DNA of 34,155 bases from Desulfuromonas sp. GTDB taxonomy: Bacteria; Desulfobacterota; Desulfuromonadia; Desulfuromonadales; Geothermobacteraceae. The DNA lies in assembly GCA_002868905.1 (NCBI GenBank), contig PKUA01000048.1:48795-82949 (forward strand), read 5' to 3'. The notes under the pieces were generated by a model. The model saw only the letters and a list, made by a program, of their open reading frames with translations, was not told the DNA's origin and ran no database searches. The position numbers and the translations under genes are program-made. Positions 1 to 8,862 of this stretch are shown here, piece by piece (position 1 is the first letter of the stretch; every line of letters starts with the position of its first letter).

Positions 1-110
1 TTGAAATCGGTCCCGGCAAGGTTCTGGCCGGTCTTGTCAAGCGGATGGCGCGAGGGACCAACGTGGGTAATGTCGGTACTGCCGCGGATCTTGCAACCTT
101 CCGCGATTAG
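1..110 (+). CDS. fabD: malonyl-CoA:ACP transacylase, C-terminal end (partial)
   Basis: The window opens inside a gene. The frame from base 3 gives 35 residues beginning EIGPGKVLAGLVKRM and ends at TAG 108-110. The EIGPGKVLxGLVKR pattern is the usual C-terminal end of FabD, which moves malonyl groups from CoA to acyl carrier protein to start chain elongation. The active-site part lies upstream of the window. Its position just before fabG, acpP and fabF is the classic fab cluster order and supports the call. Confidence 0.85.
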   Translation, partial: EIGPGKVLAGLVKRMARGTNVGNVGTAADLATFRD

Positions 111-162
111 ATATTTATTTATTTAATTCTGCTATTCTCTGAATGCTGCTAGTGGTTTATTG

Positions 163-169
163 AAGGAGG
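163..169 (+). promoter_or_regulatory. Shine-Dalgarno sequence that fixes the fabG start
   Basis: AAGGAGG lies 5 bases before ATG 175. An upstream in-frame TTG at 160 overlaps this site and would add five residues that do not belong to the family N terminus, so ATG 175 is preferred. Confidence 0.8.
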
Positions 170-174
170 CGCTG

Positions 175-912
175 ATGTTGACAGGAAAAGTCGCACTCGT
201 AACCGGAGCGTCACGTGGCATAGGACGTGCCATTTGCAAAACCTTGGCGGGACATGGCGCCAAAGTGGTTGCCGTCAGTCAGAACCAGGCTTTATTGGAT
301 AGTTTGGTCGATGAAATCACCGCCTCTGGTGGCGATGCCTTTGCCGTTGTCGCCAATGTCGTGGAGGCTGATGAGGTCGGGGCCGCGGTCGATAAAGCAC
401 TGGAAAAATTCGGCAGGATTGATATTCTGATCAACAATGCCGGTATCACCCGGGACGGTCTGCTGCTCCGTATGAAGGACGGGGACTGGAATGACGTCAT
501 CGACACCAACCTCAAAGGTGCGTTCCTGTTTACCCGGGCGGTTGCCAAGGGGATGTCGAAGCAACGGCATGGGCGAATTATCAATATCACGTCGGTCGTC
601 GGTGAAATGGGCAATCCCGGCCAGGCCAATTACTGTGCGAGCAAGGCAGGTATGATCGGCCTGACCAAGTCAAACGCCAGGGAATTGGCGCGTCGCCAGG
701 TGACGGTCAACGCCATCGCACCGGGATTTATCGTGACCGACATGACTGACGACCTCGACGATAAAACGCGGGAGGCGTTGGTTTCTCAGATTCCTCTCGG
801 CCGACTCGGGTCAGCCGATGACGTTGCCGCGAGCGTCGTGTTCCTGGCGTCGGATGCTGCAAGTTATATCACTGGCCAGGTGATTGGTATCAACGGCGGC
901 ATGCATATGTGA
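175..912 (+). CDS. fabG: 3-oxoacyl-[acyl-carrier-protein] reductase FabG
   Basis: This enzyme reduces beta-ketoacyl-ACP to beta-hydroxyacyl-ACP with NADPH in the cytosolic type II fatty acid cycle. The 245-residue protein has the normal length and the full classical short-chain dehydrogenase set: the nucleotide-binding TGASRGIG near residues 10-17, NNAG in the middle, and the catalytic Ser140, Tyr153 and Lys157 (the last two in YCASK). The start at ATG 175 is chosen because of the AAGGAGG immediately before it. It lies 64 bases after fabD and 94 bases before acpP. The short-chain dehydrogenase family is broad, but the fab context makes the ACP substrate very likely. Confidence 0.96.
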   Translation: MLTGKVALVTGASRGIGRAICKTLAGHGAKVVAVSQNQALLDSLVDEITASGGDAFAVVANVVEADEVGAAVDKALEKFGRIDILINNAGITRDGLLLRMKDGDWNDVIDTNLKGAFLFTRAVAKGMSKQRHGRIINITSVVGEMGNPGQANYCASKAGMIGLTKSNARELARRQVTVNAIAPGFIVTDMTDDLDDKTREALVSQIPLGRLGSADDVAASVVFLASDAASYITGQVIGINGGMHM

Positions 913-918
913 CATCAT

Positions 919-933
919 CCTGAATTCATCAGG
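919..933. promoter_or_regulatory. small dyad upstream of acpP, possible operator
   Basis: CCTGA and TCAGG form a 5-bp inverted repeat separated by five bases. It covers the place where a -35 box would fall for the -10-like CATAAT at 952-957. The position suggests an operator or the edge of an acpP promoter, but the arms are short and no regulator is identified. Confidence 0.3.
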
Positions 934-1006
934 TTTGTACCAACAAAAATGCATAATTGCAGGGTCTCAACGTAGACCGAACTACCTAAATGAGGAGGTA
1001 ACACAC

Positions 1007-1240
1007 ATGGCTTCAATTGAAGAAAGAGTCAAGCAGATCGTTGCGGAGCAACTCGGGGTTGACGAGGCACAGGTTACGGCCGAAGCGGCTTTCATGGACG
1101 ACCTTGGTGCGGACTCCCTGGATACCGTCGAACTGGTGATGGCCCTCGAAGAAGAGTTCGATATCGAAATCTCCGATGAGGATGCCGAAAAGATCCAGAA
1201 AGTTCAGGACGCGATTTCTTACATCAACGAAAATTCCTGA
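1007..1240 (+). CDS. acpP: acyl carrier protein
   Basis: This is the small acidic carrier of growing acyl chains in fatty acid synthesis. The 77-residue protein has the standard length and the phosphopantetheine attachment motif GADSLD, with Ser37 as the modified residue, followed by the acidic recognition helix ([15 protein letters not shown]). ATG 1007 is chosen because GAGGAGGT ends 6 bases upstream; the frame stays open further upstream to about 884 but that part overlaps fabG and has no family resemblance. The gene sits between fabG and fabF as in many proteobacteria. Highly expressed acpP genes often have their own promoter, and the 94-base gap upstream leaves room for one. Confidence 0.97.
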   Translation: MASIEERVKQIVAEQLGVDEAQVTAEAAFMDDLGADSLDTVELVMALEEEFDIEISDEDAEKIQKVQDAISYINENS

Positions 1241-1282
1241 TATGAACGGGGAGGAACCTCGGTTTCTCCCCGGCCCTTATCC

Positions 1283-1316
1283 GGCTGCTGTGTCCGTTTT
1301 TACGGACGACAGCACC
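1283..1316 (+). promoter_or_regulatory. strong stem-loop in the acpP-fabF gap
   Basis: A stem of about 14 bp, with a one-base bulge on each side and a TTTT loop (1298-1301), fills the space just before the fabF Shine-Dalgarno sequence GGAGGAA (1322-1328). No T-tract follows, so it is not an ordinary intrinsic terminator. A shorter CGGGGAG/CTCCCCG stem lies before it. It could stabilise or process the acpP message, which needs much higher expression than fabF. Confidence 0.6.
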
Positions 1317-1337
1317 GTATGGGAGGAAGAATAAGTT

Positions 1338-2570
1338 ATGCGCAGAGTTGTGGTCACGGGAATCGGCATTGTTTCGCCGCTCGGAACGGGTTTGGAACAG
1401 AACTGGGATGCGTTGATGGCCGGTCGTTCCGGTATCGGTCCCATTACCAAGTTCGACGCGTCTGATTTGCCGACGCAAATCGCCGGAGAAGTCAAAGACT
1501 TCGAGGCGACCGATTACATCGAAAAAAAAGAGATCAAGAAAATGGATCTCTTTATTCAATATTCAGTTGCTGCGGCCGATATGGCAATGGCCGATTCGGG
1601 TCTCGTCATCGATGACGAGAACGCTGAACGGGTCGGTGTCCTGGTCGGCGCCGGCCTTGGTGGATTGCCGACTATCGAGAGATACCATGAGGCCATGCAG
1701 AAGGGGGGATACAAGAAGATTTCCCCGTTCTTTATCCCGATGCTGATCATCAACCTGGCGCCGGGGCATATCTCGATGAAACATGGGGCCAAGGGGCCAA
1801 ACCTTTCATCCGTATCGGCCTGCGCCACCGGAACCCATTCTATTGGCGACGCCTTCAGGATGATTCAACGTGGTGACGCCGATGCAATGATTGCTGGTGG
1901 TACCGAGTCGACCATCACCCCCCTCGGTATTGCCGGCTTCAACGTGATGAAAGCGCTTTCCACCCGGAACGATGATCCGACCGCTGCCAGTCGTCCTTTT
2001 GAGAAAGGTCGTGACGGTTTCATCATGGCGGAAGGTGCCGGCATCGTTGTGCTCGAAGAGTACGAATCCGCCAAGAAACGGGGCGCCAAGATTTACGCCG
2101 AGGTCTCCGGTTACGGCCTGACGGGGGATGCGTATCATTTAACCGCTCCGGCGCCTGGAGGCGAAGGGGCCGCCCGCTGCATGAAGATGGCGATGAGCAC
2201 GGCAGGCGTCAATACCGACGAAGTTGATTACATCAACGCTCACGGTACCTCGACGCATTTCAATGACCTCTATGAGACCATGGCAATCAAGAGCGTGTTC
2301 GGAGAACAGGCAAAACAGCTGATGGTCAGCTCGACCAAGAGTATGACCGGTCATGCCCTCGGTGCCGCTGGTGGGCTGGAGGCGGTCTTTGTCCTGCTCA
2401 GCATGCAGAACGGTGCCGTGGCTCCGACCATCAACTATGATGAGCCGGACCCGGAGTGCGACCTCGATTACGTACCGAACGAAGCCCGTCAGGCTGACGT
2501 CAAGGTGGCCCTTTCGAACTCCTTCGGTTTCGGCGGTACCAACGCCACGCTGTTGTTCAGAAAGGTCTGA
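1338..2570 (+). CDS. fabF: 3-oxoacyl-[acyl-carrier-protein] synthase II FabF
   Basis: This condensing enzyme extends acyl-ACP with malonyl-ACP and in proteobacteria helps set the unsaturated chain length at low temperature. The 410-residue protein has the normal length and the Cys-His-His triad of KAS I/II: Cys162 in SACATGTH, His302 in [11 protein letters not shown] and His339 in [12 protein letters not shown]. The glycine-rich tail [15 protein letters not shown] is also present. ATG 1338 has GGAGGAA nine bases upstream. rpiB starts 5 bases after its stop, so the two are cotranscribed. Confidence 0.97.
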   Translation: MRRVVVTGIGIVSPLGTGLEQNWDALMAGRSGIGPITKFDASDLPTQIAGEVKDFEATDYIEKKEIKKMDLFIQYSVAAADMAMADSGLVIDDENAERVGVLVGAGLGGLPTIERYHEAMQKGGYKKISPFFIPMLIINLAPGHISMKHGAKGPNLSSVSACATGTHSIGDAFRMIQRGDADAMIAGGTESTITPLGIAGFNVMKALSTRNDDPTAASRPFEKGRDGFIMAEGAGIVVLEEYESAKKRGAKIYAEVSGYGLTGDAYHLTAPAPGGEGAARCMKMAMSTAGVNTDEVDYINAHGTSTHFNDLYETMAIKSVFGEQAKQLMVSSTKSMTGHALGAAGGLEAVFVLLSMQNGAVAPTINYDEPDPECDLDYVPNEARQADVKVALSNSFGFGGTNATLLFRKV

Positions 2571-2575
2571 TCTCG

Positions 2576-3034
2576 ATGCTGCTGCATATCGCGAGTGATC
2601 ACGGTGGGCTTGAATTGAAAGAGTTCATCAGGCAGCATCTGCTGGACCGGAGTGTCGAGGTCAAGGACTGCGGAACTATCAATACGGACTCAGTCGATTA
2701 TCCCGATTTTGGGGAAAAAGTAGCCGGAGCGGTGTCTGACGGCAGCGCCGATCTGGGGGTTCTGATCTGCGGAACCGGGATCGGCATGTCGATCGTGGCC
2801 AACAAGTTCCCCGGCGTCCGTGCCGCCCTGGCCCATGACAAGTTCACGGCGCAGATGGCGAAGGAGCACAATAACGCTAACGTCCTGGTGCTGGGAGGGA
2901 GAATCCTGACAGCCGCCGAGGCTGAGGTGTTGATTGACACCTGGCTCGATTCTGCCTTTGAGGCAGGGCGACACCAGAGACGTCTTGATAAAATTGCCGA
3001 GTTGGAACAGCGGCTCTGCAAAGCGAAAAGCTGA
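2576..3034 (+). CDS. rpiB: ribose-5-phosphate isomerase B
   Basis: This enzyme interconverts ribose 5-phosphate and ribulose 5-phosphate in the non-oxidative pentose phosphate pathway. The 152-residue protein shows the LacAB/RpiB fold signature: ASDHGG near the N terminus, the Cys65-containing [13 protein letters not shown] loop, and His98 in KEHNNANVL. Cys65 and His98 coincide with the catalytic positions of E. coli RpiB. It starts 5 bases after fabF with only a weak ribosome site, so translation is probably coupled. Ribulose 5-phosphate is also a substrate of ribBA further down the same strand. A galactose-6-phosphate isomerase subunit would be the alternative, but there is no lac context. 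Confidence 0.93.
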   Translation: MLLHIASDHGGLELKEFIRQHLLDRSVEVKDCGTINTDSVDYPDFGEKVAGAVSDGSADLGVLICGTGIGMSIVANKFPGVRAALAHDKFTAQMAKEHNNANVLVLGGRILTAAEAEVLIDTWLDSAFEAGRHQRRLDKIAELEQRLCKAKS

Positions 3035-3040
3035 AATCCA

Positions 3041-3063
3041 GGGCAGGCAGCCGACGCCTGCCC
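3041..3063 (+). terminator. possible weak terminator or spacer hairpin after rpiB
   Basis: A perfect 8-bp stem (GGGCAGGC / GCCTGCCC) with a 7-base loop is followed by a poor T-run (GATTTGTTTCT). It may attenuate transcription between rpiB and glyA rather than stop it fully. Confidence 0.45.
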
Positions 3064-3111
3064 GATTTGTTTCTAAGAGGAACAAACGATATTTTTTGGA
3101 GGCGAATCCAT

Positions 3112-4362
3112 ATGTCCGACCAGTTGAAAAACTTCGACCCCGCCATCGCGGAGGCCATCCGTCACGAAACCGAGCGCCAGGAATACAGCCTGGAGTTTAT
3201 CGCATCCGAAAACTTTGTCAGTGAACTGGTTCTCGAGGCGCAGGGTTCGGTTCTCACCAACAAGTACGCCGAGGGATACCCGAGCAAGCGTTATTACGGT
3301 GGTTGCGAATTTGTCGATGAGGCCGAGCAACTTGCTATCGACCGTGCCAAGGAGTTGTTCGGTGCCGAACACGCGAACGTTCAGCCGCACTCCGGCTCTC
3401 AGGCCAATATGGCCGTCTATATGGCGGTTTGCCAACCGGGAGACACGGTCCTGGGTATGAACCTGGCTCACGGTGGTCACCTAACGCACGGGTCGCCGGT
3501 CAATTTTTCGGGCAAGCTTTACAATATCGTCCCTTACGGCGTGAAGGCCGAAACCGGGACGATCGATTACGAAGAGGTCGAAAAACTCGCCGTCGAGCAC
3601 AAGCCGAAACTGATCGTCGTTGGTGCGAGTGCTTATCCGCGGGTGCTCGATTTTGAAGCGTTCCGTCGTATTGCCGACAAGGTCGGTGCTGTTGTTATGG
3701 TCGATATGGCCCATATCGCAGGACTGGTGGCTGCCGGCGTTCATCCGAACCCGGTCCCCTATGCCGAGTTCGTTACAACGACCACGCACAAGACCTTGCG
3801 TGGACCCCGCGGTGGAATGATCCTTTGTACTGAGGAGTGGAGTAAAAAACTCAACAGCAACATCTTCCCCGGAATTCAGGGGGGACCGCTGATGCACGTG
3901 ATCGCCGCCAAGGCAGTGGCCTTCAAGGAAGCACTGTTGCCTGAGTTCAAGGATTACGCCCGACAGGTCGTCAAAAATGCTCAGGCTCTCGCCGAAGGTC
4001 TTGTCGGGGAGGGCTTCAAGCTGGTCTCCGGTGGTACCGATAACCACTTGATGCTGCTCGACTTCACCGGGACCGAGTTGACCGGAAAAGTTGCCGAAGC
4101 GACGCTGGAGAAGGCCGGCCTGACCGTCAACAAGAACGCGGTGCCGTTCGATACCCGTTCCCCTTTCGTAACCAGCGGCATCCGCATCGGCACACCTGCC
4201 ACGACGACGCGCGGTCTGAAAGAGGATGACATGCGGCAGGTTGCCGGATGGATCGCCCGGGCGCTGGCTAATATCGAAAACGAGGCGGTGCTTGCCGAAA
4301 TCCGGTCCGAAGTCAAAGCGCTGTGCCAACGTTATCCCCTTTATGCCCATCGCCTGAAATGA
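3112..4362 (+). CDS. glyA: serine hydroxymethyltransferase
   Basis: This PLP enzyme converts serine and tetrahydrofolate to glycine and 5,10-methylene-THF, the main one-carbon source for thymidylate and purines. The 416-residue protein has the family length. The PLP lysine is Lys227 in [14 protein letters not shown], and the SGSQAN and VDMAHIAGL cofactor motifs are present. The frame is open from 3067, but ATG 3112 is chosen because GGAGG lies nine bases before it and the family starts near SDQLKNFDP. Its TGA overlaps the next ATG (ATGA at 4359-4362), coupling it to the dCMP deaminase. Confidence 0.97.
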   Translation: MSDQLKNFDPAIAEAIRHETERQEYSLEFIASENFVSELVLEAQGSVLTNKYAEGYPSKRYYGGCEFVDEAEQLAIDRAKELFGAEHANVQPHSGSQANMAVYMAVCQPGDTVLGMNLAHGGHLTHGSPVNFSGKLYNIVPYGVKAETGTIDYEEVEKLAVEHKPKLIVVGASAYPRVLDFEAFRRIADKVGAVVMVDMAHIAGLVAAGVHPNPVPYAEFVTTTTHKTLRGPRGGMILCTEEWSKKLNSNIFPGIQGGPLMHVIAAKAVAFKEALLPEFKDYARQVVKNAQALAEGLVGEGFKLVSGGTDNHLMLLDFTGTELTGKVAEATLEKAGLTVNKNAVPFDTRSPFVTSGIRIGTPATTTRGLKEDDMRQVAGWIARALANIENEAVLAEIRSEVKALCQRYPLYAHRLK

Positions 4363-4832
4363 AAGAGCGCCCGTCCTGGGATCAGTATTTCATGGAAATC
4401 ACCCGCCTGGTGGCGAGCAGGTCAACCTGCCTTCGTCGCCAGGTGGGAGCCGTTCTGGTGAAAGATAAACACATCCTTGCCACCGGTTACAATGGCACTC
4501 CCGCCGGGATTTCGCATTGTGAACAGACCGGCTGTCTGCGGGAAAAACTCCAGGTTCCTTCGGGCGAACGACATGAGCTGTGCCGTGGGTTGCATGCCGA
4601 GCAGAACGCGATCATCCAGGCCGCCAAACACGGCGTCGATATCAGCACTTCAACGCTTTACTGTACCGACTCCCCCTGTATCATCTGCTCAAAAATGCTG
4701 ATCAATGCCGGAATTGAGCAGATCATTTACCTGCGCGGCTACCCCGATCAACTGTCGCGTGATATGTTGCTGGAAGCGGGCACGCTCGTCAGGCATTTTT
4801 CGGTTGAAGCGGAAGGAGATGCGCCAAAATGA
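4359..4832 (+). CDS. dCMP deaminase (zinc-dependent, ComEB-like)
   Basis: This protein probably deaminates dCMP to dUMP, the substrate of thymidylate synthase. The 157-residue protein carries the zinc site of the cytidine/deoxycytidylate deaminase family: His79 and Glu81 in HAEQNAI, and Cys107 and Cys110 in PCIIC. The extra Cys/His residues between residues 53 and 74 (HCEQTGC, HELC) fit the second metal region of dCMP deaminases. ATG 4359 overlaps the glyA stop as ATGA; an in-frame ATG at 4323 lies inside glyA and is less likely. Neighbours glyA and nrdR both act in deoxynucleotide supply. The exact substrate is inferred from family resemblance. Confidence 0.9.
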   Translation: MKERPSWDQYFMEITRLVASRSTCLRRQVGAVLVKDKHILATGYNGTPAGISHCEQTGCLREKLQVPSGERHELCRGLHAEQNAIIQAAKHGVDISTSTLYCTDSPCIICSKMLINAGIEQIIYLRGYPDQLSRDMLLEAGTLVRHFSVEAEGDAPK

Positions 4833-5302
4833 AATGTCCATTCTGCAGTTTTGCCGACACCAAGGTGATCGACTCGCGGCTCGGACGTGAAGGGAACAAT
4901 ATTCGACGTCGCCGTGAATGCTCTGGCTGCGCCAAACGATTCACCACCTATGAACGGGTTGAAGAGACGCTTCCGCTGGTGATCAAAAAGGATGGCCGTC
5001 GGGAGCCGTTTGACCGGCTCAAAATTATTGCTGGCATGCAGCGGGCTTGCGAAAAACGTCCTGTATCGATCTCGACTATTGAAAAATTTATCGATGGTCT
5101 GGAAGTGACTCTGCAGGAGAGTGGCGAGAAGGAACTCGATGCCAGCCGTATCGGACAGGCGGTTATGGAGGCCCTGCACAATATCGATGAAGTGGCCTAT
5201 GTCCGTTTTGCCTCCGTCTACCGGCAATTCAAGGACATTAACGAGTTCATGACCGAACTGCAGGACCTCCTTTCCGAGCATAAAGCGATTGAAAAACAAT
5301 AA
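4829..5302 (+). CDS. nrdR: transcriptional repressor NrdR
   Basis: NrdR represses ribonucleotide reductase genes when dATP is high. The 157-residue protein has a zinc ribbon made by Cys3, Cys6, Cys31 and Cys34, followed by an ATP-cone domain from about residue 49 to 139 ([17 protein letters not shown] onward), which is the complete NrdR architecture. Its ATG overlaps the end of the dCMP deaminase gene (ATGA, 4829-4832), so the two are translationally coupled. No ribonucleotide reductase gene is in the window, so its targets lie elsewhere. The placement ahead of rib genes and nusB is common among proteobacteria. Confidence 0.97.
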   Translation: MKCPFCSFADTKVIDSRLGREGNNIRRRRECSGCAKRFTTYERVEETLPLVIKKDGRREPFDRLKIIAGMQRACEKRPVSISTIEKFIDGLEVTLQESGEKELDASRIGQAVMEALHNIDEVAYVRFASVYRQFKDINEFMTELQDLLSEHKAIEKQ

Positions 5303-5333
5303 TTTAAACCTGTAAGCCCAGGGTAGATTCGAG

Positions 5334-5363
5334 GCCGGTCCTGCGGATAGGATTTTGACCGGC
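5334..5363 (+). promoter_or_regulatory. hairpin in the nrdR-ribD gap
   Basis: GCCGGTC (5334-5340) pairs with GACCGGC (5357-5363), with CCT/AGG able to pair inside the loop. It lies in the 81-base gap before ribD. The gap is too short and lacks the conserved segments for an FMN riboswitch. No T-run follows the stem, so termination is unlikely. Confidence 0.45.
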
Positions 5364-5383
5364 AGACTGGCCCACGAGGAAGC

Positions 5384-6499
5384 ATGGAAGTCCAGCAGCG
5401 GTTGATGAACCAGGCGCTTGAACTCGCGCGGCAGGGGGAGGGTCGGACCCGCCCCAATCCACCCGTCGGTGCGCTCCTGGTGAAAAATGGTGAGATCGTC
5501 GGACAGGGATATCATCCTGCAGCCGGTGAACCCCATGCAGAAGTTTTTGCCCTGCGAGATGCCGGAAACGAGGCCGAGGGTTCGGACCTGTATGTTACCC
5601 TGGAACCGTGCAATCACCATGGTCGAACCGGTCCCTGCACCGAGGCGATCATCAATGCCGGTGTTAAACGGGTCTTTGTCGGATGCGCCGATCCGAATCC
5701 CCAAGTCTCTGGCGGTGGTTGCGCCGCGCTGCAACAGCACGGTATTGAGGTCTCCTGCGGCATTCTCGAAGACGAGTGCCGGCGGCTGATCGCTCCTTTC
5801 GCCAAACTCGCCGCTACAGGACTCCCCTTTATTACTCTCAAGTCCGCCACGACGTTGGATGGCAACACGGCGACATCGACCGGCGAATCCCAATGGATCT
5901 CCAGCCCTGAAAGTCGCGAACGGGTCCATCAGCTGCGGCACCGGGTCGACGGAATCATGGTCGGCGTTGGAACCCTGTTGCGTGATAACCCCCGCCTGAC
6001 GACCCGCCTTCCGGGTGAGGAAGGGGTCGATCCATGTCGGGTCATTATTGATTCGAACCTCCGCACCCCGCCGGATGCATCTATTTTTCATCAAGATTCC
6101 CTTGCTTCGACCCTGATCGCTACTACGCCGCAGGCATCGAGTGCCAGGCGGTCGGAATTGGAACGGGCCGGGGCCGAGGTGCTGGTGTGCGATGCCATCG
6201 AGGGCGAGGGGGTCGACCTGCGCGACCTGATGCGGCAACTCGGCAAACGGCAGTTGATGCACCTGTTGGTCGAAGGTGGGGCGATCCTCAATCACTCCCT
6301 GCTGGAGAACGGTCTGGTTGACCGCATCATGCTGTTCGTTGCACCTTTGCTGTTGGGGGGCAGTGATGGCAAGGGAGTGTTTTCCGGACATGGCTGCAGT
6401 ATTCTCGCGGCGGCGCACCGGGTGACCAATCTACGTTCCACCATGTCCGGACCTGATCTTCTCATCGAAGGGGAATTGAGACAATGTTCACCGGATTGA
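5384..6499 (+). CDS. ribD: bifunctional riboflavin deaminase/reductase RibD
   Basis: RibD performs the second and third steps of riboflavin synthesis: deamination of the pyrimidine intermediate and then reduction of its ribosyl side chain. Residues 1-145 form the zinc deaminase, with His51 and Glu53 in HAEVFAL and Cys76 and Cys85 in PCNHHGRTGPC. Residues 146-371 form the NADPH-dependent reductase (TLKSATTLDG, VGVGTLLRDNPRLT, LLVEGGAILN). The length of 371 is typical. ATG 5384 gives the usual N terminus; the GAGGA before it is closer than ideal. Its 3' end overlaps ribE by 16 bases. Confidence 0.96.
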   Translation: MEVQQRLMNQALELARQGEGRTRPNPPVGALLVKNGEIVGQGYHPAAGEPHAEVFALRDAGNEAEGSDLYVTLEPCNHHGRTGPCTEAIINAGVKRVFVGCADPNPQVSGGGCAALQQHGIEVSCGILEDECRRLIAPFAKLAATGLPFITLKSATTLDGNTATSTGESQWISSPESRERVHQLRHRVDGIMVGVGTLLRDNPRLTTRLPGEEGVDPCRVIIDSNLRTPPDASIFHQDSLASTLIATTPQASSARRSELERAGAEVLVCDAIEGEGVDLRDLMRQLGKRQLMHLLVEGGAILNHSLLENGLVDRIMLFVAPLLLGGSDGKGVFSGHGCSILAAAHRVTNLRSTMSGPDLLIEGELRQCSPD

Positions 6500-7125
6500 T
6501 TCAGGATGTCGGGACGGTGGCCGACGTACGTCGTTCCGGGCGCGGCATGCAGCTCGGAGTGACGACCGCTTTCCCGATTGAAGAGCTGGAGCTCGGCGAA
6601 AGTATTGCCGTGAACGGTGTCTGCCTGACCGTGGTCGAGCTTGGCCAGGGCCGTTTCGATGTCGATGTCTCTCCTGAAACCGTCGAACGGAGTACCATCG
6701 GAGCCTTGCACCACGGCGACCGGGTGAATCTTGAACGGGCTCTCAGGCTTTGCGACCGCCTCGGGGGGCACCTGGTCAGCGGTCACATCGACGGAACCGG
6801 GCAAGTGTCCGATCGGCGCAGTGACGGTAATGCCGAGAGGTTTACCATTACGGTGCCCCCGTCATTGCTCAGATACATGGTCGACAAAGGCTCGGTGGCG
6901 CTGGATGGCATCAGTCTCACGGTCAACAAGGTTGATACAGACTCCTTCTCGGTCGCCATTATTCCCCATTCGCTGGCCCATACCACGTTGAACAATCTTT
7001 CGGTCGGGAGTCGGATTAATATCGAAGCCGACCTGCTGGCCAAGTATGTTGAAAAGCTACTGAAACCGGGAGATCAAACCGATGGCGTGGACCTGGAGAT
7101 GCTTGCCAAGCACGGGTTTCTGTGA
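6484..7125 (+). CDS. ribE: riboflavin synthase, alpha chain
   Basis: This enzyme dismutates two molecules of 6,7-dimethyl-8-ribityllumazine to riboflavin, the last step of the pathway. The 213-residue protein begins with the diagnostic MFTGLIQ and contains two tandem lumazine-binding repeats (about residues 1-97 and 98-195), each with a GDRVN / DGISLTV-type core. ATG 6484 lies inside the end of ribD and uses AAGGGG in ribD as its ribosome site, so ribD and ribE are translationally coupled. It is named ribE here; some naming schemes call it ribC. Confidence 0.96.
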   Translation: MFTGLIQDVGTVADVRRSGRGMQLGVTTAFPIEELELGESIAVNGVCLTVVELGQGRFDVDVSPETVERSTIGALHHGDRVNLERALRLCDRLGGHLVSGHIDGTGQVSDRRSDGNAERFTITVPPSLLRYMVDKGSVALDGISLTVNKVDTDSFSVAIIPHSLAHTTLNNLSVGSRINIEADLLAKYVEKLLKPGDQTDGVDLEMLAKHGFL

Positions 7126-7152
7126 GATAGTTCCGCTTTTCAGGAGTATTGA

Positions 7153-8358
7153 ATGCCGATAAGTAAAGTTGAAGCAGCACTCGAAGATATCCGTAACGGT
7201 AAAATGGTAATCCTGGTTGATGACGAGGACCGGGAGAATGAGGGAGACCTCGCCATGGCCGCGGAAATGATCACCCCCGAAGCGATCAATTTCATGGCGA
7301 TGCATGGCCGTGGCCTGATCTGCCTCTCATTGACCGAGGATCGGGCCGATTATCTCGATTTACCGTTGATGGTCCAGGACAATACATCCTCCTTCGGGAC
7401 CGCTTTCACCATCTCCATCGAGGCACGCAAAGGCGTGACGACCGGTATCTCTGCCGCCGATCGCGCCCAGACCGTCCGCGTGGCGATTGCCGATGAAACG
7501 ACCGCGCACGATCTGGCTCGGCCGGGGCATATTTTTCCGCTGCGGGCCAAGCGGGGTGGCGTGATGGTCAGGGCAGGGCAGACCGAAGGATCGGTCGACC
7601 TGGCACGCCTGGCCGGATTGAAACCGGCCGGCGTCATCTGCGAGATCATGAATGATGACGGGACCATGGCCCGCATGCCGCAATTGCGGGAGTTTTCCGA
7701 ACAGCACGATTTGAAAATCGTAACGATCGAGGACCTGGTCGCTTACCGTATGCGCAAGGAGTTGCTGGTTCACCGCGCCGCCGAAACCTCCCTTCCGACT
7801 CAGTACGGCGGAGAGTTCAGGGCCATCGCGTACGATAACGATGTCGACAACCAGAACCACCTCGCCCTGGTTTTCGGTGAGATCGATCCCGAAAAGCCGC
7901 TTCTGGTCAGGGTGCATTCCGAATGCCTGACGGGTGACGTGTTCGGGTCACAGCGCTGCGATTGCGGAGACCAACTGCATTCGGCCATGGCCCAGATTCA
8001 GCGTGAAGGGCAGGGGGTTATCCTTTATATGCGTCAGGAAGGTCGGGGTATCGGCCTGATCAACAAGCTGAAAGCGTACGCTCTGCAGGATGAAGGCTGC
8101 GATACAGTCGAGGCCAACGAAATGCTCGGCTTCAAGGCCGACCTGAGGGACTATGGCATCGGAGCGCAGATCCTCTCCGAGCTCGGTGTCAGGCAGATTC
8201 GCCTGATGACCAATAATCCAAAAAAAATCGTTGGCCTTGAAGGGTATGGATTGACAATCGTCGAACGTGTCCCCATCGAGGTCGAAGCCACCGGAGAAAA
8301 TTTGAAATACCTGAAGGCAAAGCGGGAAAAGATGGGACACCTGCTGGAAAATCTTTAA
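7153..8358 (+). CDS. ribBA: bifunctional DHBP synthase / GTP cyclohydrolase II
   Basis: This fused protein feeds both arms of riboflavin synthesis: the N-terminal half makes 3,4-dihydroxy-2-butanone 4-phosphate from ribulose 5-phosphate and the C-terminal half opens the GTP ring. The 401 residues match the usual fusion length. The first domain (about 1-200) shows [11 protein letters not shown] at 23-33, [10 protein letters not shown] and [12 protein letters not shown]. The second (about 205-401) has the zinc cysteines Cys258, Cys269 and Cys271 in [17 protein letters not shown] and the RQEGRGIGL and DYGIGAQIL motifs. Both halves keep their key residues, so both should be active. It lies between ribE and ribH. 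Confidence 0.96.
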   Translation: MPISKVEAALEDIRNGKMVILVDDEDRENEGDLAMAAEMITPEAINFMAMHGRGLICLSLTEDRADYLDLPLMVQDNTSSFGTAFTISIEARKGVTTGISAADRAQTVRVAIADETTAHDLARPGHIFPLRAKRGGVMVRAGQTEGSVDLARLAGLKPAGVICEIMNDDGTMARMPQLREFSEQHDLKIVTIEDLVAYRMRKELLVHRAAETSLPTQYGGEFRAIAYDNDVDNQNHLALVFGEIDPEKPLLVRVHSECLTGDVFGSQRCDCGDQLHSAMAQIQREGQGVILYMRQEGRGIGLINKLKAYALQDEGCDTVEANEMLGFKADLRDYGIGAQILSELGVRQIRLMTNNPKKIVGLEGYGLTIVERVPIEVEATGENLKYLKAKREKMGHLLENL

Positions 8359-8378
8359 CCCGTCACAGGGAGACTGCC

Positions 8379-8843
8379 ATGAGCCAAATTATAGAAGGGA
8401 AACTCGACGCCACAGGGTTGAAGGTCGCCATCGTGGTGAGCCGCTTCAATTCATTTATCGGCGACCGGTTGACGGAGGGAGCCAAAGACGCCCTGGTCCG
8501 GCACGGTGCCGATCTTGCCGATATCGTCGAGGTGAAAGTTCCTGGAGCGTTTGAAATTCCCCTCGCCGCCAAAAAGGTTGTGTCGAGTGGAAAGTATGAT
8601 GCCGTTGTCTGTCTCGGCGCGGTTATTCGAGGCTCCACCCCGCATTTCGATTATGTCAGCTCCGAGGTGTCCAAGGGGATCTCTTCGGTCAGCCTCGACA
8701 GCGGAGTCCCACTTACGTTCGGGGTTCTGACGACGGACACTCTTGAGCAGGCGATCGAGCGTGCCGGTTCCAAGGCCGGTAACAAGGGAGCTGAAGCAGC
8801 TGTCGGCGCCATTGAGATGGCCAACCTCCTGCGTCAACTTTAA
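8379..8843 (+). CDS. ribH: 6,7-dimethyl-8-ribityllumazine synthase
   Basis: Lumazine synthase condenses the butanone phosphate and the ribitylaminouracil made by the two RibBA arms and RibD. It usually assembles as pentamers or 60-mer capsids. The 154-residue protein has the family length and the motifs [38 protein letters not shown] (with the catalytic His) and [12 protein letters not shown]. The start at ATG 8379 has AGGGAGA upstream. It lies 20 bases after ribBA and is followed by nusB. Confidence 0.97.
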   Translation: MSQIIEGKLDATGLKVAIVVSRFNSFIGDRLTEGAKDALVRHGADLADIVEVKVPGAFEIPLAAKKVVSSGKYDAVVCLGAVIRGSTPHFDYVSSEVSKGISSVSLDSGVPLTFGVLTTDTLEQAIERAGSKAGNKGAEAAVGAIEMANLLRQL

Positions 8844-8862
8844 ACGGGACAGGTTTATCATC

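Noticed and set aside
3481-4350. Open frame on the - strand inside glyA
   Set aside because: It lies wholly within a certain glyA and shows no domain.
5303-5383. FMN riboswitch before ribD
   Set aside because: The gap is too short and the conserved RFN segments are not present.
4748-6418. Long open frame on the - strand opposite nrdR and ribD
   Set aside because: The + strand genes here have full catalytic motifs; the antisense product has no recognisable domain and is a by-product of GC-rich codon use.
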